64,000 bases of DNA from Edaphobacter sp. 4G125 (lineage in GTDB: Bacteria; Acidobacteriota; Terriglobia; Terriglobales; Acidobacteriaceae). The position numbers and the translations under genes are program-made. The notes beneath the pieces are model-generated. The model was not told the DNA's origin and ran no database searches. It saw only the letters and a list, made by a program, of their open reading frames with translations. Positions 52,020 through 60,264 of this stretch are shown one piece after another (the first letter of the stretch is position 1; the number at the start of each line of letters is the position of its first letter). The stretch is from contig NZ_CP060393.1 of assembly GCF_014274685.1 (NCBI RefSeq), positions 3,469,501-3,533,500 of the forward strand, written 5' to 3'.

Positions 52020-52681
52020 GAGCCAGAGGAGTTCAACGACTGAATCAGGGCATCCGCCTGCGCCATGGAACCATCGAGGCTGGTCAGAAGAACTTCCACA
52101 TCAGTGGAGATCTTGGCGGATGTCCCCTTCAGTGATCCGATCGCACGCGCATTCAGGTTGTGCTTTAGAAAGACCACCTGATCATGGAAAGCGGTAAGCA
52201 CGGGTGTCATACGCGCCTCGGTCTGGCGCATCGACTTGATGTAGTTCGCCTCCTGTAACCGCGACTGACGTAGCATCTGCGCTGACTGCTGCTTCAGCTT
52301 GCGGTTTTCCATACCGTCAATCTCTTTTTGCCACTCTCTGAAAAGATCGTTGGAAACCTGATCGATCGAGTCAATCCGGTCGTGCAGCTTCTTCGCTGAA
52401 TCGGCAGCTTTCTCGTATTCTCCGTTTAATTTTTTATAGTTCTTTTCCAGCTGTCCTCCCTGGAAACCCGTAAGAACCTGGAACGACTCCATCGTGGTCT
52501 TGATCTGTTCTTTGACCTGCTGCTGATCCTTTTTAGAGTCCTTTACACGAGAAACCAAGATGTCGCGCTTTTCTTTGCCAAACGTCGCCATCGCCTTGTA
52601 GTACGTTCTGGTGCAGCCTGTGCCGAACAGAAGAGACAACGAGAGGCAGCCCGTCAGACAGACTTTTGCAACAGAGTTCAT
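52016..52681 (-). CDS. DUF2959-family lipoprotein with coiled coil
   Basis: 221 residues. A lipobox LLFGTGC (Cys23) anchors it; the remainder is nearly all helical and charged, with long coiled-coil stretches (VKDSKKDQQQVKEQIKTTMESFQVLTGF, KNYKKLNGEYEKAADSAKKLHDRI). The motif YYKAMATFGKEKRDILVSRVKDSK near the N-terminus is the DUF2959 signature. Function unknown. A GTG at 52696 is in frame but ATG 52681 is preferred. It lies between pilC and HdeD and could be co-transcribed with pilC. Confidence 0.83.
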   Translation of the reverse strand: MNSVAKVCLTGCLSLSLLFGTGCTRTYYKAMATFGKEKRDILVSRVKDSKKDQQQVKEQIKTTMESFQVLTGFQGGQLEKNYKKLNGEYEKAADSAKKLHDRIDSIDQVSNDLFREWQKEIDGMENRKLKQQSAQMLRQSRLQEANYIKSMRQTEARMTPVLTAFHDQVVFLKHNLNARAIGSLKGTSAKISTDVEVLLTSLDGSMAQADALIQSLNSSGS

Positions 52682-52733
52682 AAGAAACGCCCTCACAGAA
52701 GTTAAGACAAATTATGTGTTCGGGGCCTAGCTG

Positions 52734-53936
52734 CTAGTGACCGCTCATCCCGCTTGCGCCGAGGCTGAAGATCGGAAGATAAAGCGCGATAAGAATAGTA
52801 ACAACGACAACGCCCATCACCACCAGGATGAGAGGCTCAATCAGGCTCATCGCTGCAGTCAGGTTGGTCTGCACGTCTTCCTCAAAGAACTCTGCGACGG
52901 AGTTCAGCATCTGCGGAAGCGCTCCGGTAGATTCACCAACTTCGATCATCTCCACCGCAAGCTCCGGAAATGATTTCGTTTGTTCAAGGCTACGAGCCAG
53001 CCCCTTTCCTTCCCGAACGGTTTCGACGGATTTGAGGATTGCGCTCGCAACCTGACGCGAATCGATGGAACGCGCCGCCGTCTCAAGCGAGGGAACTAGG
53101 GGGAGCCCACCCGTCAGCAGAGTCGATAATGTTCTCGAAAATAGACCGACCTGGTACTTGAGCCATACATCACCAAAGACAGGGGTGCCAATACGGATGC
53201 GGTCGATCAGCATCGCGCCGGAGTCCGTTTTGGTCCAGCGATAAAGCAGATAGATCAAGACCGCGAACACCGACGCGAAGTAGATGCCATAATGTTGCGC
53301 GTTCTGACCAAGATTCATCAGAAAGACGGTCAGCGCAGGCAGCTGAGTATCCAGTTGTTCGTAGAGTTGCGCAAACCGCGGGACCACAAAGGTAATCAGA
53401 AAGATGAATAAGCCAATCACCATCGCGACGAGCAGTGCCGGATAAATCAGACTAGCCTTGAGCTTCTTGCGAAAGGTCAGCGAGACGCGTTGGAAATCGA
53501 GGTAACGTTGCAAGACCTCTTCAAGGTTTCCAGAACGTTCCCCGGCCAGCAGCGTTGTCGTATAGACCAGAGGAAATCCGCCCTGCGCTTCAAATGCCTG
53601 CGAGATCGATTCTCCCGTCTTGACCCGGGCCGCGACATCCTCAAGCTGCGCCCGGAAGTGCGGCAGCTTTTGACGCCGCCCCAGAAGCTCCAGCGAGCCA
53701 AGGATCGGCAGTCCAGCACGAATTAATGTAAGAAACTGCTGGTTGAAGATCAGAAAGTTCTCGAGCTTGACCTTCTTGCGGCTGCTACCGACAAGCGCTC
53801 CTCGCGTCTTGACCGAATAGACATAGTAGCCAGCCTGGGTAAAGCGGGCGCGCAACTCCTCCGCCGAAGCTGCCATATGGGTCTGCTCCAGTACCCGGCC
53901 CCGTTCATCCGCCAGTCTGACTACAAATTCGTTCAT
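52734..53936 (-). CDS. pilC: PilC/GspF inner-membrane platform protein
   Basis: 400 residues. Two GspF domains, each a cytoplasmic helical bundle: FNQQFLTLIRAGLPILGSLELL (first) and YQVGLFSRTLSTLLTGGLPLVPSLE (second), separated by transmembrane helices (LIYPALLVAMVIGLFIFLITFVVPRFAQLY) and closed by PLILVVMGVVVVTILIALYLPIF. The N-terminal VRLADERGRVLEQTHMAASAEELRARF is the usual lead-in. It links ATPase rotation to pilin assembly. Its separation from pilB by two unrelated genes is unusual. It is the upstream end of the pil block on this strand. Confidence 0.95.
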   Translation of the reverse strand: MNEFVVRLADERGRVLEQTHMAASAEELRARFTQAGYYVYSVKTRGALVGSSRKKVKLENFLIFNQQFLTLIRAGLPILGSLELLGRRQKLPHFRAQLEDVAARVKTGESISQAFEAQGGFPLVYTTTLLAGERSGNLEEVLQRYLDFQRVSLTFRKKLKASLIYPALLVAMVIGLFIFLITFVVPRFAQLYEQLDTQLPALTVFLMNLGQNAQHYGIYFASVFAVLIYLLYRWTKTDSGAMLIDRIRIGTPVFGDVWLKYQVGLFSRTLSTLLTGGLPLVPSLETAARSIDSRQVASAILKSVETVREGKGLARSLEQTKSFPELAVEMIEVGESTGALPQMLNSVAEFFEEDVQTNLTAAMSLIEPLILVVMGVVVVTILIALYLPIFSLGASGMSGH

Positions 53937-53986
53937 ACCGATTCAATGTTAGACGTTTTCTACGGATGTTCACTCGCTTCGACCAG

Positions 53987-54013
53987 CAAAAAGCCCGGCT
54001 CTAAGCCGGGCTT
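53987..54013 (-). terminator. Rho-independent terminator of the ErpA-like gene
   Basis: Reading the minus strand, AAGCCCGGC-TTAGA-GCCGGGCTT (54013 to 53991) gives a 9-bp stem, and the run TTTTTT follows directly (plus strand 53987-53992). Confidence 0.85.
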
Positions 54014-54037
54014 TCGAGAGAAACTTCAAACTTTTCG

Positions 54038-54424
54038 TTACACGCTAAAGCTGGAACCGCAACCGCAGGTTGATTTCACAGCGGCGTTCTCGAACTTGAA
54101 ACCAGCAGCCTCAAGGGTCTCCACATAGTCCACAGTGCAATTGACCAGGTACATCGCTGAGGTGGCGTCCACAAAAACCTTCAGGTCATCAAATTTGTAG
54201 ACCTTGTCCATCATGCCAGCCTGATTCTCAAACGACATCGAGTACTGGAACCCCGAACAGCCGCCACCCACCACACCAATTCGCAGACCAGCCGGAACCG
54301 GGTTCTGGCTTCCCATAATCTCCTTAACCTTCGCGATTGCGTTCGGGGTCAGGTTTACAGGCTGCGTAGAAGCGGGAGCACCAGTAACAACCTCAGCGGT
54401 AGGGGTGACAGTGGCAGTGGACAT
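54038..54424 (-). CDS. erpA: A-type iron-sulfur carrier protein (ErpA/IscA/SufA-like)
   Basis: 128 residues. The three carrier cysteines are in GVVGGGCSGFQYSM and at the C-terminus in STCGCGSSF, the hallmark of HesB/IscA proteins that carry [2Fe-2S]/[4Fe-4S] clusters to target enzymes. An extra 20-residue disordered Thr/Ala N-terminus precedes the NLTPNAIAKVKEI domain start. No other isc/suf genes are near. It has its own terminator, so it is a single-gene unit. ErpA versus IscA/SufA is not certain. Confidence 0.9.
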   Translation of the reverse strand: MSTATVTPTAEVVTGAPASTQPVNLTPNAIAKVKEIMGSQNPVPAGLRIGVVGGGCSGFQYSMSFENQAGMMDKVYKFDDLKVFVDATSAMYLVNCTVDYVETLEAAGFKFENAAVKSTCGCGSSFSV

Positions 54425-54600
54425 TGAATCTCCTTGTCTCCTTCAGGACTGATTAGGTCCTGATTAAGTGTATGCTTCCTGAAGTTCAGCGGCAAGCCTC
54501 ATTCGCCATCCGACTTTCAGTATCATTCTGTTAGATGATTTCTCCTCTAACCGGGATTCAGCTTCAAAAAAATGTGGCATTTCAAATAAGCTGAATAGTG

Positions 54601-54774
54601 ATGAAACCTCTTCTTTATCTCGCGAATCTTTTTTTTAACACCTTTGGAATCACGCATCCCTCAGAGAAGGAAGCTAATCGCGCAGCCCAGTTTCTTGGCG
54701 TGTTGATCGGATTCGTTTTACTGATCTTTTTAACCGTGGCAGCCGTAGGAATTTACTTTATTCGCTCGCATTAA
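54601..54774 (+). CDS. Small single-pass membrane protein (57 residues)
   Basis: MKPLLYLANLFFNTFGITHPSEKEANRAAQFLGVLIGFVLLIFLTVAAVGIYFIRSH type protein: a semi-hydrophobic N-terminal helix, the polar hinge ITHPSEKEANR, and one clean transmembrane helix (LGVLIGFVLLIFLTVAAVGIYF). Family not known. No strong ribosome-binding site was found, and no operon partner is on this strand, so it might be a false call; but the composition and length are those of a real small membrane protein. Confidence 0.55.
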   Translation: MKPLLYLANLFFNTFGITHPSEKEANRAAQFLGVLIGFVLLIFLTVAAVGIYFIRSH

Positions 54775-54793
54775 TCCACTCTAAATCTGCAAC

Positions 54794-55783
54794 TTACAGC
54801 CATGTCGAAGCTCGTGCCAGAACCATGGCATTAAATCGATGACGGATATAAAAACCAGTCTTTTCGTAGAGTTTTACTGCTTGCTGGTTGGCTTCGGTGA
54901 CCGTCAGTGTGATGGCGGCTGTCCCCGATTTCCGTAGAGATTGCACGGCATGATTCAGCAAGACGCGCCCCAGGCCGCGTCCTCTCCATGCTGGATGAAT
55001 GCAAAGCTGTGTGATATGAGCGACATCCGGCGCCACTCGCGAGCAAAGCAACATCCCTGCTAATCTTCCATTCTCATGTTCCCGTAGGAACCAGGACTGT
55101 TGTTCCTCAAAGACGCCGCATCCCGGAAACCGGACGATATTATGCAGAAAACGTAAGGACCCGTGCAAAGAACAGTACTGATCGTTGATCTTTGCATCGA
55201 TGTGTCCGAGGTATGCGGCATGAATCAATTCTGCAGCCGCTTGATAGTAGATCGAGGACCATGGAAGCAGCTCCAACTCCGCTATCCGTTCTGGCTGTGG
55301 TGTGGGATCGATGAGCCCGGTTAGGTCCAACTCCATAAAGAGCCGGGGATACCTTGAAAACCCCGCTTCCCGAAAACAGCCTTCGATCTGACCTGCTTCA
55401 TACAGAAGCAACTGAGACTCAATTCTGCCGATATTTGGGGACTGGAGAAGTAACTCCAGCAGGCGGCGTAAAAGAGCCTCTACTATCGTAAGGTCTCCGG
55501 AAAGCGTCGCGAAGGCATCTCCTACAACCGCCTTATGCCCCTCATACACGCAGAAGGTATATCCGCTGATCTTTCCCCGATCGAGAGCGACAAAGCCAGG
55601 AAGAATGCGCGAGTCAAGATATTGCAACAGGAGCTCGGTTGAGCTCCGGTAGTCCCAGCGCAGCCTCTCCTGCCACACCTGAGCCTCTGCCTCCAACAGT
55701 GGACGGAGCTGGCGCGCCGAAAATTCTCTCAGGTCCAGCAACTCGAGTTGGGTTGCGACAGGCATCTCCTCATAACTACCCAT
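54794..55783 (-). CDS. GNAT-family N-acetyltransferase
   Basis: 329 residues. The C-terminal GNAT module is clear: ITQLCIHPAWRGRGLGRVLLNHAVQSLRKSG, the pyrophosphate-binding R/Q-x-x-G-x-G/A loop, then TVTEANQQAVKLYEKTGFYIR. The first 150 residues form a second, degenerate GNAT-like part (GYTFCVYEGHKAVVGDAFA), as in two-domain acetyltransferases such as MshD-like proteins. The substrate is unknown. It is the last gene, 80 bases beyond the third ArnT-like gene and probably in its operon. Confidence 0.82.
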   Translation of the reverse strand: MGSYEEMPVATQLELLDLREFSARQLRPLLEAEAQVWQERLRWDYRSSTELLLQYLDSRILPGFVALDRGKISGYTFCVYEGHKAVVGDAFATLSGDLTIVEALLRRLLELLLQSPNIGRIESQLLLYEAGQIEGCFREAGFSRYPRLFMELDLTGLIDPTPQPERIAELELLPWSSIYYQAAAELIHAAYLGHIDAKINDQYCSLHGSLRFLHNIVRFPGCGVFEEQQSWFLREHENGRLAGMLLCSRVAPDVAHITQLCIHPAWRGRGLGRVLLNHAVQSLRKSGTAAITLTVTEANQQAVKLYEKTGFYIRHRFNAMVLARASTWL

Positions 55784-55863
55784 CCTGACAGGGAAAGTCT
55801 CCGTAGAGCTTACCTAATTTACTGCTTTTCAGGTGCAAGATTCTTCCGGGAGACTCATCTCTG

Positions 55864-57678
55864 TCAGGGCTGCGCTGCAACCCTATAGACCTCAAGCCCC
55901 TGCGAATCGTAAAGGAAGAGCGGCGTGTAAACACGACCCGCAAGATAGTGTTCCAGTGCCGCGGTATCGCTGGTCCGTATGACCAGCAGATGCTCCTCTT
56001 TCGGAACACCTCCCTGAGAGTAGTGGATCGTTGGCTCATTGCGATAAAACGCGATTCCGTAATCGATATCGCGTCGCACCGATTCCACAGCAACGAGCTT
56101 TACATCTGGCGCTCGTTGCGCCATCTCGCGGGCCAGAGGGCGCGCAGAGTAATTGATGTCCAGATCTTTCCCATGGAACCCAAGCAGGAAGACCAGGGTT
56201 GCGACAGCAGGCAGCAGAGTGGCGTTCGATACCTGGGAGACTCCCCCTCGCCGGATCAAGAAGAAGACGAGCAGAGCAAACCCGAGAGCTGCTGCTCCTG
56301 CTGCGAACAGCCAGCTCGACGAGGGGACCAGCGTCTCATACTTCATATGCTGCGGCGCAAGGACCAGGACAAAGACCAGTACCGCACAGGTTGCCGCATG
56401 GGCCCAGAGAAGCCAGCGCGGAAGGCCATTTGGGCGGATCCTGTTCAAGTAATCCGCCGTCAGGATGGTGAGCGGAGGAATGGAAGGCAAAATATAGCCC
56501 GGCAGCTTCGACCCCGAAAAGGAGAAGAAGACGATGGGGAACAGCGCCCACAGAACCAGAAATTCGGGAAAGGCGTCTCCAGCACGCGTGTGTCCCAGGT
56601 AGCGCTTCGGATTGTGCCGTACTTTCCACTCTGCGATCGAAACCTCAATGGAATCCATCAGCGCACGAAACGCGATCACGGTCCAGGGCATCAGCCCAAT
56701 AATCAAAACAGCAATGTAGTACCAGAAGGGCTGATGGTGCTGGTAGCGGTTGGTCGTAAACCGCTCCAGGTTGTGCTCTGTAATAAAAACGCGGAAGAAG
56801 GTCGGGTTATGGTGCTGCACCGCAATAAACCAGGGAAGCACCATCGCAAAATAGAGAGCCAGGCCGGGAATCCAGATGGTGCGGCGCAGCAAAGACCATT
56901 CGCGACGAAGCCCGGCAAAGAGCACGATGATGGCCAGGGCGAGAAACGGCGCCACAGGGCCCTTGGCCAGCGTGGCAGCGGCCCCGAAGAAGTACAGGTC
57001 GAAGAGCCAAAACTTTTTCCCGGTCTCATACCAGGCGTACCAACCCAACATTCCGATGCAGAAGGGCGCAGCCAGCTGCATATCGGTCGAGGCGCCCCTG
57101 GCAAAGCTGACAATGGCGACGCAGGAGGTCGTGATGAGCGCTGCATCGAGGTGCCCACCGGGGCGGAACCGACGCATATGCAGAAAGATCAGCAGGATCA
57201 GCGCAAAGGCTCCAGTCGCGGAAGGCAATCGGGCTGCCCAGTCCGAGACTCCGAATTCCTTGAAGAATCCCATGGCCCGCCAATAATAGAGCGCTGGTTT
57301 TTCGAGCCAGGGCTGACCGTAAAGAATAGGGGTAATCGTTCCGCCTGCGAGGCAATGGTAAGAGGCTTCAAGGTCAGCTGGCCGCAGGCTGCGAGGAAAG
57401 ATCTTGGCATGAACTGCGTGACAGGCCTCCGAGTGGGCCTCCAGCATCTCCCGCGCGACCTGAGCGTAACGCGGCTCATCAGCGCCGACCAGGCCAAGCT
57501 GGTCTCCACCAAGGGCTGGGACCAGGCCATAGAGCATAAAAAAGCCACTGACCAGAATCAGCAGAATCAGCTCACGCGGAGCGATCGCTTCAGGATGATT
57601 CCAGAGACGCGAGTACCAACGTTGGCGCGTACGCTCCGTCCCTGCGCTCTCCCCGGCGGGCTGTTGAAGATCAGTCAT
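55864..57678 (-). CDS. ArnT-like glycosyltransferase family 39 membrane protein (third copy)
   Basis: 604 residues. The diagnostic acidic loop LVGADEPRYAQVAREMLEA with the DE pair follows the first helix, then YGQPWLEKPALYYW. A stretch of about 35 residues (HSEACHAVHAKIFPRSLRPADLEASYHCLAGG) is inserted between them, not seen in the other two window copies. About 12 helices and a C-terminal beta domain with DIDYGIAFYRNEPTIHYSQGG. It is closer to classical ArnT/PMT than the tandem pair. Starts at ATG 57678; a TTG at 57708 overlaps the nrnA stop. It follows nrnA on the same transcript. Confidence 0.85.
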   Translation of the reverse strand: MTDLQQPAGESAGTERTRQRWYSRLWNHPEAIAPRELILLILVSGFFMLYGLVPALGGDQLGLVGADEPRYAQVAREMLEAHSEACHAVHAKIFPRSLRPADLEASYHCLAGGTITPILYGQPWLEKPALYYWRAMGFFKEFGVSDWAARLPSATGAFALILLIFLHMRRFRPGGHLDAALITTSCVAIVSFARGASTDMQLAAPFCIGMLGWYAWYETGKKFWLFDLYFFGAAATLAKGPVAPFLALAIIVLFAGLRREWSLLRRTIWIPGLALYFAMVLPWFIAVQHHNPTFFRVFITEHNLERFTTNRYQHHQPFWYYIAVLIIGLMPWTVIAFRALMDSIEVSIAEWKVRHNPKRYLGHTRAGDAFPEFLVLWALFPIVFFSFSGSKLPGYILPSIPPLTILTADYLNRIRPNGLPRWLLWAHAATCAVLVFVLVLAPQHMKYETLVPSSSWLFAAGAAALGFALLVFFLIRRGGVSQVSNATLLPAVATLVFLLGFHGKDLDINYSARPLAREMAQRAPDVKLVAVESVRRDIDYGIAFYRNEPTIHYSQGGVPKEEHLLVIRTSDTAALEHYLAGRVYTPLFLYDSQGLEVYRVAAQP

Positions 57679-57701
57679 TGCAGAAGTGAAACGAGACAAG
57701 G

Positions 57702-58673
57702 CTAACAAAGCCCCATTCTAAGTTGATTCAAGATCCGTTCGGTAGCTACCGTCAGAGGCCCATCCAGAGTACATCCGCTGGCGCTTCGATGCCCTCCCCC
57801 TCCAAAGCTCTCGGCAATCTGGGCAACGTCGACCTTTCCCTTGCTGCGAATGCTCAGACGGTATCGGTCCACCAATGGCAACTCGCGAAGGAATACGGCC
57901 GACTCCACCCCCGCGATGCTGATCAGGTAGTTCACTACTCCTTCACAATCCTCTGCCTGAGCTCCAGCGCGGTCCATATCGCTGGTTGTGACCCAGCTCC
58001 ATGCCAAGGGGCCATCGGTCTGAAGATTCGACAGAGCAGCTCCTAGCAAGCGAATTTTGCTTTCTGGATTAGAAAAGTAAAGATCTTGGGCAATTTGACT
58101 GGGATTTGCACCGTGCGCGGCAAGGTTGTGCGCCAGAGACAAGGTTTCGGTATTCGTGCTGGGATAAGTAAAAGAGCCTGTATCGGAAAGAATCGCCGCA
58201 TAGAGACAGGTCGCCATTGACGGCGTGATTTTGATCCCGGCCTCCAACGCGAGCCTATAAACCATGGCGGCAACGGCACATGCATGTTCATCAATCCAGT
58301 TCATCGCCCCGAACAGGCGTCCGCTGGCATGATGGTCAATATTGATCAGCCTTCTTCCATCCAGGCCAGCCAACCCAGTCCTGGGAATCCCATCGCACTC
58401 CAGCACGATTGCAGGAACGTTGAGATCGGGTTCGACGGTGCGTGCGTCCTTAGTTACATGAATCCGCTCTATATCAGGAATGGTTCGATAGGTATGCGGA
58501 ACGTCATCCGCAAAAACGAGGATGGGCTCACGACCGAGCTGATGGAGTATTTCTGCCATCGCCAGCGTTGATCCGATGGCATCGCCATCAGGCCGCGCAT
58601 GAGAGGTCACGATAAAACGAGGATGCGAACGAAACTCATTCAGTAAAGCAGAAATGGAGGCTTCCATCTTCAT
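57702..58673 (-). CDS. nrnA: DHH/DHHA1 phosphoesterase, NrnA-like nanoRNase / pAp phosphatase
   Basis: Degrades short RNA oligomers and 3-prime-phosphoadenosine 5-prime-phosphate. 323 residues: motif I SHARPDGDAIGS, motif II ECDG, motif III INIDHHASG, motif IV LSDTGSFTYP, and the DHHA1 end GGGGHRSASGCTL. All metal-binding residues are present. Its start overlaps the rbfA stop (ATGA), so rbfA and nrnA are coupled, the order found in many bacteria downstream of infB. truB is not present beyond it. Confidence 0.95.
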   Translation of the reverse strand: MKMEASISALLNEFRSHPRFIVTSHARPDGDAIGSTLAMAEILHQLGREPILVFADDVPHTYRTIPDIERIHVTKDARTVEPDLNVPAIVLECDGIPRTGLAGLDGRRLINIDHHASGRLFGAMNWIDEHACAVAAMVYRLALEAGIKITPSMATCLYAAILSDTGSFTYPSTNTETLSLAHNLAAHGANPSQIAQDLYFSNPESKIRLLGAALSNLQTDGPLAWSWVTTSDMDRAGAQAEDCEGVVNYLISIAGVESAVFLRELPLVDRYRLSIRSKGKVDVAQIAESFGGGGHRSASGCTLDGPLTVATERILNQLRMGLC

Positions 58674-59080
58674 TGAGCCGATGCCTGCCCAGACTCTACT
58701 TCTCCAGAGGCCTGCTTTCTTTCCCGCTTGCGAATCCGGCCCAACAGTTCCTCCATGCGGCCTGTCATCTTCTCCGACCGGTCAATCGCAAAGGTGAGAT
58801 CCGGAACATGCCGGACTCCCATGCGTTCCCGAAGCTGCGATCGTATATAGGACCGAGCTGTCATCAGGCCAACGAGCGTGGATTCCTCCTCCTGCTCATT
58901 TCCATGGACCGCGATATAAATCCGCGCAGACTTTCCGCCTGGAGCAAGGACAACATCGGTCACATAGCTCGGGGCAATCCGCGGATCGGAAAGCTCTCCT
59001 TCAAGCATGGCGCCAATCTCCTCCGAAAAGGTGTTGGCAACGCGACTACGGTGATGAGCTCGGGCTCGTTGTTCTGGCAT
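58670..59080 (-). CDS. rbfA: Ribosome-binding factor A
   Basis: 136 residues. Assists 16S rRNA 5-prime-end maturation in 30S assembly. The KH-like fold is seen in RVANTFSEEIGAMLEGELSDPRIA, SYVTDVVLAPGGKSARIYIAVHGNE and RSYIRSQLRERMGVRHVPDLTFAID, the family's conserved blocks. The C-terminal tail is basic/charged (RIRKRERKQASGEVESGQ). It is 100 bases after the DUF503 gene; infB, usually directly upstream, is missing here. Confidence 0.95.
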   Translation of the reverse strand: MPEQRARAHHRSRVANTFSEEIGAMLEGELSDPRIAPSYVTDVVLAPGGKSARIYIAVHGNEQEEESTLVGLMTARSYIRSQLRERMGVRHVPDLTFAIDRSEKMTGRMEELLGRIRKRERKQASGEVESGQASAQ

Positions 59081-59180
59081 ATTCCTGCCTCAGTAAACTC
59101 GTTAGGGTATCAAAAATACGACATTCCGCCTAATCTTTTTCCGCGCGGATTTCAGGACATAAGGGCGAACCCCTGAAAAG

Positions 59181-59477
59181 CTATTCAGAGAGGAATTCGG
59201 CATAAGAATCAATAACTTGCCCTCCCAAAGATTGTGTAATGCGGTGGATTGCCTGATCGATCTCCTGCAGCTGCCCGGTCAGGTAGCTTCTTGACCCAGA
59301 GATGACAGCGATTCCGAGCGTTGCGCGATTCCATATCTCTCCGGAATCCAGCTCGGCGATCGTAAGGTTGAAAGCATGACGAAGCCTGTCTTTAAGTGCG
59401 CGAACCAGCTGCCTGCGGTCTTTGAGTGAGTGCGCATGCGGGATTTCAATCTCGACGGTGAGTTTGGCAACAGGCAC
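59181..59477 (-). CDS. DUF503 (YlxP-like) protein
   Basis: 98 residues, beginning at a GTG: MPVAKLTVEIEIPHAHSLKDRRQLVRALKDRLRH. This, with the LDSGEIWNRATLGIAVISG block, is the DUF503/YlxP family found between infB and rbfA in many bacteria; the function may be linked to ribosome assembly or tRNA. It lies in the expected place ahead of rbfA. Not fused to another domain. Confidence 0.9.
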   Translation of the reverse strand: MPVAKLTVEIEIPHAHSLKDRRQLVRALKDRLRHAFNLTIAELDSGEIWNRATLGIAVISGSRSYLTGQLQEIDQAIHRITQSLGGQVIDSYAEFLSE

Positions 59478-59507
59478 TTTTCTTGGGATCTCGAAGACCG
59501 CCGGTGA

Positions 59508-60185
59508 CTAGAAATGGATCACAAAGCCAAATCCCGGCTCAACGGTCCAGGTCTGCTTTTGGAGAGTTATAAGATTCACTCCAAAGTCAGGAGCTTTATA
59601 GAAGGTCTGCCGGATCTGTGCACGAAGCCCAAAGTGAGGCGTCAGCTCTTTCTCGAGACCAGCAGAGTAGTAGTAAGTCATCCGGGCGCGGGAAAAAAGT
59701 CCCTGACCACCATAGGTTGTTGGACGGAACGCAGTGGTACCAAGGCCAGCTGAAACAAACGGCTTCGCTGATAGAAGAAGGTGCGGGGGATGGACGACGT
59801 AACCGAACGAATATTCGCTGGCGTTTGCCTGCACACCGCCTGGGAAATAAATATCATTCCCGTTTTGTGTAAATCGCTGCGTAAAGCGAGCGTAGGTGTA
59901 ATTGAACTCTGCGCCAAGATAAGGAGATTTTGTGTATCGAGCCGTAACCAACACCCCCACGGTCGAACCGGCTTTCTGATTGATGTTCTCGCCTCGATCA
60001 TTTGTTCCTGAAACGCTCTTTGTAAAAGAACCAAAGCCATTCACCGCAACATCAAGTCGGGAAAGCTGTTTATCCAGAGCGGGGTTTCCGCTGGTGGCCT
60101 GAGCTCGGGCCGTGTGGGTTGCAACAGTTGCAAAGAGGCAAAAAACAAGGCTTGCCACACGCAGGGGACGAGACACGATCGACAT
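59508..60185 (-). CDS. Outer-membrane beta-barrel protein (OmpA/OmpW-like porin domain)
   Basis: 225 residues with a Sec signal (VASLVFCLFATVATHTARAQA). The mature part has alternating beta strands with aromatic girdles, such as SPYLGAEFNYTYARFTQRF, ANASEYSFGYVVHP, MTYYYSAGLEKELTPHFGLRAQIRQTFY, and ends in a terminal strand VEPGFGFVIHF, with Phe at the C-terminus, the outer-membrane insertion signal. Eight strands are likely. Function open. The start is ATG 60185 with AAGGGAG before it. Confidence 0.82.
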   Translation of the reverse strand: MSIVSRPLRVASLVFCLFATVATHTARAQATSGNPALDKQLSRLDVAVNGFGSFTKSVSGTNDRGENINQKAGSTVGVLVTARYTKSPYLGAEFNYTYARFTQRFTQNGNDIYFPGGVQANASEYSFGYVVHPPHLLLSAKPFVSAGLGTTAFRPTTYGGQGLFSRARMTYYYSAGLEKELTPHFGLRAQIRQTFYKAPDFGVNLITLQKQTWTVEPGFGFVIHF

Positions 60186-60264
60186 CAACGAAAAACTCCC
60201 TTGAAACGGAAAAGTGCTGTTTTTCAGTCTACTATCCTGACCCGCCCAATGGCCGATCCGGTGG

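Noticed and set aside
55948..57705. 585-codon plus-strand open frame opposite the third ArnT-like gene
   Set aside because: Composition is Arg/Gln/Lys-rich without any fold signature; the opposite strand encodes a complete membrane transferase.
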